From the NCBI GenBank assembly GCA_039000515.1, contig JBCFYV010000001.1, positions 14,485,928 to 14,549,927 of the forward strand: 64,000 nucleotides of DNA, in the 5' to 3' direction. Source of the DNA: Timema cristinae (taxonomy: Eukaryota > Arthropoda > Insecta > Phasmatodea > Timematidae). Below the pieces are notes generated by a model. It was not told the DNA's origin, did not search any database, and saw only the letters and a list, made by a program, of their open reading frames with translations. The position numbers and the translations under genes were made by a program. Positions 23,546 through 36,150 of the stretch are shown piece by piece. How positions within the stretch are numbered: the stretch's first letter is position 1; every line of letters starts with the position of its first letter.

Positions 23546-25036
23546 ATTTAATAAAATAGTTTTTATAAGAGAATATAGGTTATGCATCTTGTCAGAATTT
23601 ATCTTTTAATCTTTTGTGAATTTAATTAAGTACTAATTACAGCAAGCAATTAAGAGTGAGCATGGATATTCAAAAGAACTCATTATTCATGTTGGGTCTA
23701 TTTTGAAACGTTAAAAAGAAGTTTAAAAAAAGTTAATTCTATTTCATAATATGTCAGATCAGTAAGACATTTGTTTGCAAACGAGGAGCTGTGGGAAAAT
23801 AATTCCTTCGATATGGGATTTATCGACCCAAGTTATTAAACGTAAACATTCTGTCTTAATTTAAATGACATACACAACAGTACAACGATATAAGATTGGC
23901 TCCATTTCTTGGCCACAACCAAGGGGCCGCAAATTACCATAATGAGAACTTTAAGGGTGCTGTGTGGTAGAACATTGAGACGTGTTGCAGGCGTTTAGAA
24001 ATACCGGATTATTTAAGAAGTGGTTAGACACCTAGATCTAGCCTTCCTCTGTCAAATAAACTCATGCTTTTATTGGGTCGTAACATAACATTTTAAGAAA
24101 ATAGTAGATTGTTTTGTAGGGTTTTATGTAAGTTATTACACATTAAAAAAAAAAACCACTTTAAACTTGAGAGTTAAACGTTTTTAACCTGTCAGAACCT
24201 TAGCCTAAATTTTTGAAAACTATATTAAAAATATATATATAAAACCATTTTATAAATAATCCGGGATCTGTAAACGTGTTCAACTCTTCTCATTGCTCTC
24301 TCAGGTAGCACTCTCAAACAACCCTTCTCCCAGCTCTCTGTCTATTTGTTGCACCAAACCACTTAAGTTAAAATTGAGCTGTCATTTTTTGACCAAAGAG
24401 AAATATTTCATTCACCGATATTCAATACTAGCCCCTTCCCCGTAAAAAATATTGTAAAGAATCCTGTAAAAAAAGCTTCAAATCATCCATTATGTCAATA
24501 TGAAAACAAAACTTTTTTTTTTTTTTTTGAAATACAGTCCTACCATCACAGTATAGCCTCCTCCCTCTTTTTATCCTCCTTCCTATTTTCATCTCATTCC
24601 TCTTTCCTCACCCCTACCCCTCCGCCCCCTTCACCAACCCCACTTTCCCTTCAACAACTTTTTTTTCCAACGACTATATAATATACTATCGACATTTTTA
24701 TGAGGAATAAATTAAATTTTCAAAATAAAATATAGCCTATGTTACTCGCTGATAATGTAGCTTTATATTGGTAAAAGAATTTTTAAAATCGGTCCAGTAG
24801 TTTTTGAGTTTATCCATTACAAACAAAAAACAAAAAATCAAATCTTTCCTCTTTATAATATTAGTTCAATAATACACAGCTCATGGTTTCCATGCTGATG
24901 TAAACAAAGAATGATTGTACTGCGTACAGAGCGGGAGTTTCGATAGGAAAATTTGTTTTTAGCTGGAAGCGCATATTTTTTCCGACATACTGGACTCTTC
25001 TTCTTTATTGTTTTGGCCTGTTCCATTCCAAGGGCT
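23546..25036. other. AT-rich unique island
   Basis: Contains a T18-type homopolymer near 24511-24529 and a C/T-rich patch near 24580-24660. The part near 24850-25036 lies just 3' of the LINE tail and may be its 3' non-coding region. No gene is recognised. Confidence 0.5.
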
Positions 25037-26225
25037 CTAAAGGTTTTCCTTCCATCTTCTCCTGAGTCTTCCATGCATTCTCCTCCTTGAAGGTCTTTTG
25101 TCTCTTACAATTTTGATGATTCTGTCTTCTTGTATCCTGTCAATATGTGGGTTCTATTACCTCCTACGCAGTGGCGGCTCGTAGCTAAAATTAGTGGGGG
25201 CGCAGCTCCAGAAATTTTTTAACCTTTGTTTCAAAATTGTGTAAAAGGAAAAAACATGTATAAAAAGAAAATTTATCCAGGGACTTGATAAAATCATAAC
25301 AAAAAGCAAACAAATATTTTTACTTACTTTAACTTAAATTGTTACAGTTCAAGCTTAATCTATTCATTTATAAATGAAATCCATTCTTCTTGTTTTAATT
25401 TGCGCTAAAAGTTCAATAATTTTCTCCTTGATTCTGGATGACAATTGAGGAAATTTTTCTCCATTGAAAGTACTGCAAGCGCATTTAGTCTTTCTGTTAA
25501 ATAAAAGAACCGAAAAAAATGAATCAAATAGAATAGCTGGAAGCAGTATAGTAATCTAATTCTACACTCTTATACACTTTATCACATTCAAGAATATGAT
25601 ACACGGTTTCTAAGCACAACACATGCTGAGTAAAAAAAACTTCCTTCCACCATCACGCAGGAGCCGGCACTGCGAGAGCAACAGTGCTCTATCTACCTGG
25701 CTGTCCCACCTTCCTCCCCACTCCCCTCCTATGTGCGCATGCACACAAGTCAAAACACCACGTCACTGGCACTGTGAAGCGCACAGTTCCATACAAATGT
25801 TTTTGTATATTTTTTATAAACTGGGAGATGATTACTGAAGTACTGACATTAAGCTTAAGGAATATATATTATACTACAAAAAAAAGAAAGAATTAAAGGA
25901 AAAAGGACTCATTATATTAAATGTTATCGATAATATAAAGTGGAAATAGGGGTGCTGCAGTTCCGCAGTGCCTATACACGAGCCACCACTGCTCCTACGT
26001 GAAGCTATCCATTCTGTGATGTGGTTGATTTGACAAGATTCTCCTATGTTCTCATTTCTTTCTCTGTCTAGTAGCGATTTATTAAGGATTTCTCTCAATA
26101 CTCGCGTTCCTGCGACCTCCAGCGGTTGTCGGATGCGTTTAGATACTCTTCGTGTCCCTGCTTATGTTAATATTGTTCTTACCACCGACTTGTATATGCT
26201 TGCTTTTTAATTTTGTCGTATCCTG
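25037..26225 (-). pseudogene. 3' end of a non-LTR retrotransposon ORF, split by a hAT element
   Basis: On the minus strand the translation upstream of the hAT copy reads IYKSVVRTILT, LEVAGTRVLREILNKSLLDR and CQINHITEWIASRR. After the hAT copy it continues NPHIDRIQEDRIIKIVRDKR and MHGRLRRRWKENL, then TAG at 25037. This is the familiar C-terminal segment of LINE ORF2 ('Y..ETR ... LLDRIRNEDIR ... W...RRR.W..H.DRM ... GRP..RW'). A stop interrupts the first part and two lie at the insertion scar. It is a 5'-truncated dead copy; the clade cannot be fixed from this tail. Confidence 0.78.
25169..25991 (-). mobile_element. Non-autonomous hAT element, copy 2, with 8-bp TSD
   Basis: The ends are CAGTGGCGGCTCGTAGC at left and ACACGAGCCACCACTG at right. 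The 8-bp duplication ctcctacg lies at 25161-25168 and 25992-25999. The element is 823 bp and lies inverted relative to copy 1 at 21303-22031; it is longer than copy 1. It interrupts a LINE reading frame. There is no transposase; a hAT transposase relic of possibly related origin lies at 44449-45500. Confidence 0.92.
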
Positions 26226-27403
26226 GACTCCTTGCCTTTAAACGAGTGATCGTTGGTCAAGATCGGGTCAGCCGCTTTTTATTACAGGAAACGAGATTAT
26301 CAAATTATAAGATATATATAAGAGGCGGTCATAATACGACAGGGCTGCCAACATACCCAATACTCCGTTTTACTTCTAAATGTCACACATAATATTATAT
26401 AGGCCTAGCAATAGTATAGTAATATGATTGTTATTTAACATTTTATTTAGTAGTCAATCGAGATATTTATTTATGTGCCAACAAATTAAACTTGAGCTTA
26501 TGAACCAGGTGTAAAATTCAAAATTCTCAACATTCTGTTTCCTGTTTGATGATACAAGTTATAAGTAATTAAGCACTTATAGTTAATTAATGACTCAAGA
26601 GTGGCTTTAGGCTAAACTTTAAAACCAGCTTCTCCAGATAAGCTCATTATCAAAATTACTATAGTTTACCATCTGTTACGAAAATACAACAGCCAAGATT
26701 TTGATGACCATAAAATTGTCATAAAAATGAACAGTATAATGATATTAAAAAAAAAGATCCGAAAACGTAAACGAAAACTGGAAAAGAATGCACATGAATA
26801 GATCAACCACATATTTTAAAAATTGAAATTAAATATGTCTATATGCATCGGAAAACGTTTATAAAATAAAACTCTTCCATTAGTTTAAACATGTAGTACC
26901 TGCTTCGGAAGCAATATATTACTTCCAGCTTAGTTGCAGTGCTTCGTCAGGAATATGGATTTTTCCTAGCACAGACGTAGAAAAGTGTACAAAGTTTATA
27001 TGAAGCCTGCATTATCCTTTAAGTATGACAAATGTTTTGTGGTGCAACATAATATGTTTGAGTAATCATGAAATTTAAAAAAATCTTAATCTACATATAT
27101 TACATTTAATCAAATAATCAAATTATGAAAGAAGATTACAAAATGAAAAAAAAAAAGTATTTTTATATATATAGATTACTTTTATAAAATCAAAGGATAA
27201 TGAAAATAACTGTTTAACTACCCACAAGCATAGACTGCATGTGGTGTACCAAAAAATGATATTTCATCAAAATCTGAGCCTTATTAATATCCCTGAAAAA
27301 AGTCACTCAATACAGGCCAACTAGCTCTATGTTATGCCAATAACTCTTATATATAATATTATATATATTATATATTATATATATATCACAAACATACTCA
27401 TAT
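26226..27403. other. AT-rich unique island
   Basis: No open frame with family signature. An AT-rich alternating tract (about 27350-27385) borders the next array. Confidence 0.5.
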
Positions 27404-27912
27404 AACAAGTGTTATAGTTGGAGGCGACTGTTGCTCTTCATATAACAAGTGTTATAGTTGGAGGCGACTGTTACTATTCATGTAACAAGTGTTAAAGTTG
27501 TAGGCGACTGTTACTATTCATGTAACAAGTGTTATAGTTGTAGACGACTGTTACTATTCATGTAACAAGTGTTATAGTTGGAGGCGACTGTTACTATTCA
27601 TGTAACAAGTGTTAAAGTTGTAGGCGACTGTTACTATTCATGTAACAAGTGTCATAGTTGGAGGCTACTGTTACTATTCATATAACAAGTGTGATAATTG
27701 TAGGCGACTGTTACTATTCATGTAACAAGTGTGATAGTTGGAGGCGACTGTTACTATTCATGTAACAAGTGTGATAGTTGGAGGCGACTGTTAGTATTCA
27801 TGTAACAAGTGTTATAGTTGTAGGCAACTGTTACTATTCACGTAACAAGTGTTATAGTTGTAGGCGACTGTTACTATTCACGTAACAAGGGTGATAGTTG
27901 AAGGTGATTATT
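27404..27912. repeat. Minisatellite, 40-bp unit, about 12.7 copies
   Basis: The unit is gttatagttggaggcgactg followed by ttactattcatgtaacaagt. Copies vary at a few positions (tatagttg/aaagttg, gaggcg/taggcg). TAACA-AG-TGTTA within the unit is an inverted repeat. Confidence 0.97.
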
Positions 27913-28163
27913 ACTCGCCATGTGTTCATGTTCCCCAGACTATACAATGATGGTGTTGAGCTTATTTAACTCTTAAATTATTTTACCAATCTAAGTATTA
28001 AATAATGTTGATATCTTTCAACCCTTCTTGAGCTTTCAAATCTCTACAATAGACGGCCCAATAAAAGAGATGGATGCTCAAACCAGGCATCCCGCACAGC
28101 AAGACTTCCTCCTCACTGAGACTACTTAGCGATTCAAGTCACAATCAAGCTCTTCCTTTTGGT

Positions 28164-28875
28164 ATGTACAAGGCCTGGTTCACACTCCACACAAGTCTTA
28201 ATTCATTAAATAGACTACATTCATCATCAACCTCTTAATCTATACAAGGCCTGGTTCACACTCCACACAAGTCTTAATTCATTAAATAGACTACATTCAT
28301 CATCAACCTCTTTATCTATACAAGGCCTGGTTCACACTCCACACAAGTCTTAATTCATTAAATAGACTACATTCATCATCAACCTCTTTATCTATACAAG
28401 GCCTTGTTCACACTCCACACAAGTCTTAATTCATTATATAGACTACATTCATCATCAACCTCTTTATCTATACAAGGCCTGGTTCACACTCCACACAAGT
28501 CTTAATTCATTAAATAGACTACATTCATCATCAACCTCTTTATCTATACAAGGCCTTGTTCACACTCCACACAAGTCTTAATTCATTATATAGACTACAT
28601 TCATCATCAACCTCTTTATCTATACAAGGCCTGGTTCACACTCCACACAAGTCTTAATTCATTAAATAGACTACATTCATCATCAACCTCTTTATCTATA
28701 CAAGGCCTTGTTCACACTCCACACAAGTCTTAATTCATTAAATAGACTACATTCATCATCAACCTCTTTATCTATACAAGGCCTGGTTCACACTCCACAC
28801 AAGTCTTAATTCATTAAATAGACTACATTCATCATCAACCTCTTTATCTATACAAGGCCTGGTTCACACTCCACA
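28164..28875. repeat. Minisatellite, 76-bp unit, about nine copies, dimeric pattern
   Basis: The 76-bp unit starts tacaaggcctggttcacact and includes tcatcatcaacctctttatc. Variants cctggttc and ccttgttc alternate, and two of the ccttgttc units also carry cattatatag, giving a 152-bp higher-order pattern. Degenerate copies trail to about 29020. The island 27913-28163 before it holds nothing recognised. Confidence 0.97.
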
Positions 28876-29240
28876 CATATCTTAGCTAATTACATAAACT
28901 ACATTAATCATCGCCATCTTTTTCTGTTCATGTTCTACACACGTCTTAATTTATTACATAGGCTAAATTGATTATCAACTTCTTAGGCAGTCTAAGGCCT
29001 GGTTCATACTCCATACGTAAAATCAAGCCAAGCACTGTTCTTGCACTACAATTCATGATAATATAGTATTTAAATTTGATGGATATTTTTTACTGTATAG
29101 CCTACATTTTTAACGGATACATTTTAAATTAGTTCCTATACCGTACAATTAAATTATATGATTTATAAAAGCAAGGAGGTCAATGATGGTAATTATTATT
29201 AGAGTATCCCAATTTTTAAACATTCTTTTGACTGACCATT
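28876..29240. other. Decayed repeat edge and AT-rich sequence
   Basis: Two strongly diverged copies of the 76-bp unit are visible to about 29020, then plain AT-rich DNA with no recognised feature. Confidence 0.55.
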
Positions 29241-31855
29241 GACCAACATAGTATTGTTAGAATATTGCCCAGAGTAATAAACTATTGTTTTACACTACCC
29301 AGAGTAGTATTGTTATAACATTGCCTAGAGTAGTATTGTTGAAGCGCCGCCCGGAGTAGTAAACTATTTCTTTACACTACTCAGAGTAGTATTGTTATAA
29401 CATTGCCCTGAGTAGTATTGTTATAACACTGCCCAGAGTAGTATTGTTATAACATTGCCCAGAGTAGTATTGTTGGAACACCGCCCGGAGTAATAGACTA
29501 TTGCTTTACACTACCCAGAGTAGTATTGTTATAACATTGCCTAGAGTAGTATTGTTGGAACGCCACCCGGAGTAATAGACTATTGCTTTACACTACCTAG
29601 AGTAGTATTGTTAGAACATTGCCCAGAGTAGTATTGTTGGAACGCCACACCGGAGTAATAGACTATTGCTTTACACTACCTAGAGTAGTATTGTTATAAC
29701 ATTACCCAGAGTAGTATTGTTATAACACTGCCCAGAGTAGTATTGTTATAACATTGCCCAGAGTAGTATTGTTGGAACACCGCCCGGAGTAATAGACTAT
29801 TGCTTTACACTACCCAGAGTAGTATTGTTAGAACATTGCCCAGAGTAGTATTGTTGAAGCGCCGCCCGGAGTAGTAAACTATTTCTTTACACTACTCAGA
29901 GTAGTATTGTTATAACATTGCCCTGAGTAATATTGTTATAACATTGTCCAGACTAGTATTGTTATAACACTGCCCATAGTAGTATTGTTTATAACACTTC
30001 CCAGAGTAGTATTGTTGGAGCACTTCCAAAATAGAATTGTTGGAACACTTTCAAAATAGTATTGTTGAAACACTACGTAGAGTAGTATTTTTGGAACACT
30101 ATCCAGAGTAGTTTTGTTGGAACTCTACCCAGAGTAGTATTGTTGGAACCCTACCCAGAGTAGTATTGTTGGAACACTACCCAGAGTAGTTTTGTTGGAA
30201 CTCTACCCAGAGTAGTATTGTTGGAACTCTACCCAAAGTAGTATTGTTGGAACACTACCCAGAGTAGTTTTGTTGGAACTCTACCCAGAGTAGTATTGTT
30301 GGAACACTACCCAGAGTAGTTTTGTTAGAACACTACCCAGAGTAGTTTTGTTAGAACACTACCCAGAGTAGTATTGTTATAACTTTGTCCAGAATAGTAT
30401 TGTTATAACACTGCCCAGAGTAGTATTGTTGGAACACTACCCAGAGTAGTTTTGTTGGAACTCTACCCAGAGTAGTATTGTTGGAACACTACCCAGAGTA
30501 GTTTTGTTGGAACTCTACCCAGAGTAGTATTGTTGGAACTCTACCCAGAGTAGTATTGTTGGAACACTACCCAGAGTAGTTTTGTTGAAACTCTACCCAG
30601 AGTAGTATTGTTAGAACATTGCCCAGAGTAGTATTGTTGGAGCGCCGCCCGGAGTAGTAAACTATTTCTTTACACTACTCAGAGTAGTATTGTTATAACA
30701 TTGCCCTGAGTAATATTGTTATAACATTGTCCAGACTAGTATTGTTATAACACTGCCCATAGTAGTATTGTTGGAACTCTACCCAGAGTAGTATTGTTGG
30801 AACACTACACAGAGTAGTTTTGTTGGAACTCTACCCAGAGTAGTATTGTTATAACACTGTCCAGACTAGTATTGTTATAACACTGCCCATAGTAGTATTG
30901 TTATAACACTTACCAGAGTAGTATTGTTGGAACTCTAACCAGAGTAGTATTGTTGGAACTCTACCCAGAGTAGTATTGTTGGAACTCTACCCAGAGTAGT
31001 ATTGTTATAACACTGTACAGACTAGTATTGTTATAACACTGCCCATAGTAGTATTGTTATAACACTGCCCATAGTAGTATTGTTATAACACTTCCCAGAG
31101 TAGTTTTGTTGGAACTCTACCCATAGTAGTATTGTTATAACACTGTCCAGACTAGTATTGTTATAACACTGCCCATAGTAGTATTGTTGGAACTCTACCC
31201 AGAGTAGTATTGTTATAACACTGTCTAGACTAGTATTGTTATAACACTGTCTAGACTAGTATTGTTATAACACTGCCCATAGTAGTATTGTTATAACACT
31301 TCCCAGAGTAGTATTGTTGGAACTCTACCCAGAGTAGTATTGTTGGAACACTACCCAGAGTAGTTTTGTTGGAACACTACCCAGAGTAGTTTTGTTGGAA
31401 CTCTACCCAGAGTAGTATTGTTGGAACTCTACCCAGAGTAGTATTGTTGGAACACTACCCAGAGTAGTTTTGTTGGAACTCTACCCAGAGCAGTAACTTA
31501 CTATTGAAACACAGCCCAAAGGATTATCGTTTTAACACTACTTATAGTAACATTAGTTATAAGCCTACCCAAATTAGTATTGTTGGAACACAGGCTAAAT
31601 TAATAGTGTTGGAACACTAACTCAAAGCATTAACCTAAGTTATTGTTGGAACACAGCCTAGAGTGGTAACTTATTATTGGAAAACAGCTCAGAGTATTAT
31701 TGTTGGAACCCTCTCCAAATAGTAACTTATTGTTGGGACATAGGATGAAGTAGTATTGTTGGAAAACAGGATAGAGTAGTATTGTTGGCACACAACTCAG
31801 CCTAGTATCTTTAGAACACATTCCAGCCTGTTGTTGTTGGAACACTACCCAGAGT
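29241..31855. repeat. Minisatellite, 27-bp unit, about 95 copies with higher-order blocks
   Basis: The unit is cagagtagtattgttggaac plus actaccc, with a variant tgttataacactgccc. Some stretches carry a longer block (ggagtaatagactattgctt plus tacactac). Left, middle and right parts use different variant sets, and multi-unit blocks recur (for example around 29350 and 29880 and again at 30660). TGTTATAACA in many units is a perfect palindrome. Copies decay after about 31500. Confidence 0.97.
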
Positions 31856-32439
31856 ATTTACAAAAAGAATAAAGTTGATAATTCAATTTGCTGTAAATAA
31901 ACCAGCGGCCAATCTCACCCGCCGTACTTAGTTCGGCCGCGCCGTTAACATTTTGTTATCAGGAATTTCCGCAGTGGTTTCCATGGCAACAAAATGTCAA
32001 CAAACGGCGATAAATATCTACTGGCTTTTACAAGCTTCCCTTCCCAAAACTTGAGCTCTTTTCTGCTTTCCTACAATGTTGTTTTATTTCGTATCATTGT
32101 CGATAAAAGCATAGTGATGTTGTCGATACAAATAACCAATAATACCGCCAGTAGTTTTAGAGCGATCGCTCGCTATCTGATGGAAGTTGAAATAAAGGTT
32201 GTGTAGCTTGCCAGGAAATAAACACTCGATAAAAGGCTCTATTTTAACAAGCTGACTCTTTTTCTACTCAGTTTATTAATACAATGATATCTAGCTATTC
32301 AAATATCTCTTTGTTGGTTCTAGGGAAACATTGCAAGACCAAGCTTGTCTAATATCATGTTGATAAACTAGTTCTGGTGTGTCTTGTAGGGTTGATGTTA
32401 GTAGGCTACATTTATCCTTGCAAAATATTTAAATGATTA
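31856..32439. other. Unique island, no gene recognised
   Basis: Includes a GC-rich patch (ccgccgtacttagttcggcc, about 31919). An open plus frame at 31994-32206 has no family signature. I cannot tell whether this is a promoter or exon. Confidence 0.4.
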
Positions 32440-33515
32440 CATTCCTCCTCGCAAGATGTTGATGTTAGTACATTCCTCCTTGCAAGATGTTGATGTTAGT
32501 ACATTCCTACTTGCAGTATGTTGATGTTATTACACTCTTCCTCACAAGATGTTGATGTTAATACATTCCTCCTGGCTAGATTTTGATGTTAGTACATTCC
32601 TCCTTGCAAGATGTTGATGTTAGTACATTCCTCCTGGATAGATGTTGATGTTAGTACATTCCTCCTTGCAAGATGTTGAAGTTAGTACATTCCTCCTTGC
32701 AAGATGTTGATGTTAGTACATTCCTCCTCGCAAGATGTTGATGTTAGTACATTCCTCCTCGCAAGATATTGATGTTAGTAGATTCCTCCTGGCTAGATGT
32801 TGATGTTAGTACATTCCTCCTTGCAAGATGATGATGTTAGTACATTCCTCCTCGCAAGATGTTGATGTTAGTACATTCCTCCTCGCAAGATGTTGATGTT
32901 AGTACATTCCTCCTCGCAAGATGTTGATGTTAGTACATTCCTCCTTGCAAGATGTTGAGGTTAGTACATTCATCCTTGCAAGATGTTGATGTTAGTACAC
33001 TCCTCCTTGCAAGATGTTGATGTTAGTACATTCCTCCTCGCAAGATATTGATGTTAGTACATTCCTCCTGGCTAGATGTTGATGTTAGTACATTCCTCCT
33101 TGCAAGATGTTGATGTTAGTACATTCCTCATCGCAAGATGTTGATCTTAGTACACTCCTCACAATATGTTGATGTTAGTACATTCCTCCTGGCTAGATGT
33201 TGATGTTAGTACACTCCTCCTTGCAAGATGTTGATGTTAGTACATTCCTCCTGGCTAGATGTTGATGTTAGTACACTCCTCCTTGCAAGATGTTGATGTT
33301 AGTACATTCCTCCTCGCAAGATGTTGATGTTAGTACATTCCTCCTGGCTAGATGTTGATGTTAGTACACTTCTCCTTGCAAGATGTTGATGTTAGTACAT
33401 CCCTCCTTGCAAGATGTTGATGTTAGTACATTCCTCCTCGCAAGATGTTGATGTTAGTACATTCCTCCTCGGAAGATGTTGATGTTAGTACATCCCTCCT
33501 CGCAAGATGTTGATG
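32440..33515. repeat. Minisatellite, 31-bp unit, about 35 copies
   Basis: The unit is ttgcaagatgttgatgttag followed by tacattcctcc. The main variants differ at the start (ttgcaag, tcgcaag, ggctag) and recur in short ordered blocks. Confidence 0.97.
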
Positions 33516-33881
33516 TACAATCTGTATTTCAGATCCTTCTTGTGTTATGTTTATTGGTCCCGACACGGAAAGTGTTGCTGTTATTGAGGTGGACACCAGC
33601 AGGGGGTGGCGACCACCCCTCCTCGTGTGTCGTCAATGGGTGAAAGGGTTGTAATCAGAGTGATCCCTGGGTTGACATTCATTGCAGCAGTTAATCAACT
33701 GCCAACTAGGTGAGTCACACGTGGGAGGCTGTAGAGGATTTACAGTGCCAATATGTAGTGCTATAGGCTATTCCAGGGACCGGAACCACGTCTATAGAAA
33801 CCAGGGTGCTTCGTCACTCTTCAACTGCAGTAGTCTACAGGTCGTATCCTCTTGAGACACATTTACAACCTTTTATTGTTT
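33516..33881. other. GC-richer island, exon-like on both strands
   Basis: Acceptor-like tctgtatttcag ends at 33531, followed by an open plus stretch to about 33652. The minus strand also has an open stretch with an AG border near 33668. With two competing readings and no recognised domain, I call no exon. Confidence 0.35.
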
Positions 33882-34014
33882 AGCACCGCGTTTTACTCTC
33901 TATTTAGGTTTTACGCATATGTTCTAATTACGCGAATGATTTAGGGATGAGGAAGATTGAGTATAGAAGAAGTGTACCCCCATTTGCGTGGAGGTAGAGT
34001 GGAAAAACAGCCTC
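33882..34014 (-). mobile_element. SINE fragment, 3' body
   Basis: Same family as 9963-10218: tail caccgcgttttactctctat, attacgcgaatgatttaggg and the catttgcgtggag block are present. The tRNA head is lost. Confidence 0.7.
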
Positions 34015-34280
34015 GGTAGACCTCGATCATGTAAACAATTTACGGTAGTAGGTCAATATTTTAAGTTTGGTTTATGTCAATAATTATCTATTATTAAGTG
34101 TATTATTATATTAAACCCCCTACACTGCACCAAATTACCTGCGAGGAGTAGGTTTGGGATTAAATTACGGTGTGTTGAACTGAAGAGGGTTTTCACAAAT
34201 ACGTTGTTTCCCCTCCTCCATCCACGCGAATGTGTGTGTACTTTCTTAGACAACAGTTAACTATGCCACAAAAGTTGCTT

Positions 34281-34540
34281 CAGTGGCCGCATGGTCTAAG
34301 GCGTGACTTTAGAAATAGATTAGACTACCGATGACAGGGATACTAAAGTTCAAATCCCGCTCGGGTGTAGGTGTACTGGGGTATTTCACCTACATGGTTT
34401 TACACTCTCCCTCTACACAAAATATGTGGGTATCTATACTTCCTCTGAATTCAACTTTACTCATCCCTAAGTCAGTGGCGTGATTAGAACATAGGCCATA
34501 TGCGTATAACTGAACAGGTAAGTGACACGTGGTGATAAGT
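34281..34540 (+). mobile_element. SINE copy, near full length
   Basis: tRNA-like head (cagtggccgcatggtctaag), a B box (agttcaaatccc), the body with catggttttacactctccct, and the tail (gcgtataactgaacaggtaa, then acacgtggtgataag). It is diverged from the reference copy, and target duplications are not evident. Confidence 0.78.
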
Positions 34541-34659
34541 ATAATCAATTCCCACACAATTATATTGAATGTAATGTAGGCTAATAAGTCGTTTATAGCC
34601 TTATATTAGCTTTACGTTCGATAGCAATTACAGTTAAATCAGAAAGTAGTCCCATTATA

Positions 34660-36150
34660 GTCAGTAGTGCTAACAACCCTCCTATTCCACCCAGCAGAAG
34701 TCAGTAGTGCCAACACCTCTCCTATTCCATTCTACAGAAGTCAGGAGTGCTAACAACTCTCCTATTCCATTCTACAGAAGTCAGTAGTGCCAACACCTCT
34801 CCTATTCTATTCAGCAGAAGTCAGGAGTGCCAACACCTCTCCTATTCTATTCAGCAGAAGTCAGGAGTGCTAACAACTCTCCTATTCCACCCAGCAGAAG
34901 TCAGTAGTGCCAACACCTCTCCTATTCTATTCTACAGAAGTCAGGAGTGCTAACAACCCTCCTATTCCATTCTACAGAAGTCAGGAGTGCCAACACCTCT
35001 CCTATTCTATTCTACAGAAGTCAGGAGTGCTAACAACTCTCCTATTCCATTCTACAGAAGTCAGGAGTGCTAACAACCCTCCTATTCCATTCTACAGAAG
35101 TCAGGAGTGCCAACACCTCTCCTATTCCATTCTACAGAAGTCAGGAGTGCCAACACCTCTCCTATTCTATTCTACAGAAGTCAGGAGTGCTAACATCTCT
35201 CCTATTCTATTCCAGCCAGCAGAAGTCAGGAGTGCTAACATCGCTCCTCCATTCTGCAGAAATCAGGAGTATTAACATATCTCCTATTCCAGCTAATAGA
35301 AGTCAGGAGTGCTAACAACTCTCCTATTCCACCCAGCAGAAGTCAGTAGTGCCAACACCTCTCCTATTCCATTCTACAGAAGTCAGGAGTGCTAACAACT
35401 CTCCTATTCCATTCTATAGAAGTCAGGAGTGCCAACACCTCTCCTATTCCATTCAGCAGAAGTCAGTAGTGCCAACACCTCTCCTATTCCATTCTACAGA
35501 AGTCAGGAGTGCTAACACCTCTCCTATTCCATTCAGCAGAAGTCAGGAGTGCTAACACCTCTCCTATTCCATTCTACAGAAGTCAGTAGTGCCAACACCT
35601 CTCCTATTCCATTCTACAGAAGTCAGTAGTGCCAACACCTCTCCTATTCCATTCAGCAGAAGTCAGGAGTGCTAACACCTCTCCTATTCCATTCTACAGA
35701 AGTCAGTAGTGCCAACACCTCCTATTCCACCCAGCAGAAGTCAGTAGTGCTAACAACCCTCCTATTCCATTCTACAGAAGTCAGGAGTGCTAACAACTCT
35801 CCTATTCCTCCCAGCAGAAGTCAGTAGTGCTAACAACCTTCCTATCCTATTCAGCAGAAGTCAGGAGTGCTAACAACTCTCCTATTCCACCCAGCAGAAG
35901 TCAGTAGTGCTAACAACCTTCCTATTCTATTCAGCAGAAGTCAGGAGTGCTAACAACTCTCCTATTCCATTCAGCAGAAGTCAGTAGTGCTAACAACCTT
36001 CCTATCCTATTCAGCAGAAGTCAGGAGTGCTAACAACTCTCCTATTCTATTCCAGCCAGCAGAAGTCAGGAGTGCTAACATCTCTCCTATTCCAGCCAGC
36101 AAAGTCAGGAGTGCTAACATCTCTCCTATTCCAGCCTGTAAAAGTCAAAA
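34660..36150. repeat. Minisatellite, 40-bp unit, about 37 copies
   Basis: The unit is aacacctctcctattccatt followed by ctacagaagtcaggagtgct. Frequent variants are cagcag for ctacag, tagtgc for gagtgc, and acaactc for acacctc. Open plus-strand frames of 60-120 residues come from the three-unit (120-bp) period and are not taken as genes. The cctattccattctacag segment is acceptor-like. Confidence 0.97.

Noticed and set aside
33532..33652. Plus-strand exon after tctgtatttcag
   Set aside because: Open and protein-like, but the minus strand competes and no domain supports either; left as an unassigned island.
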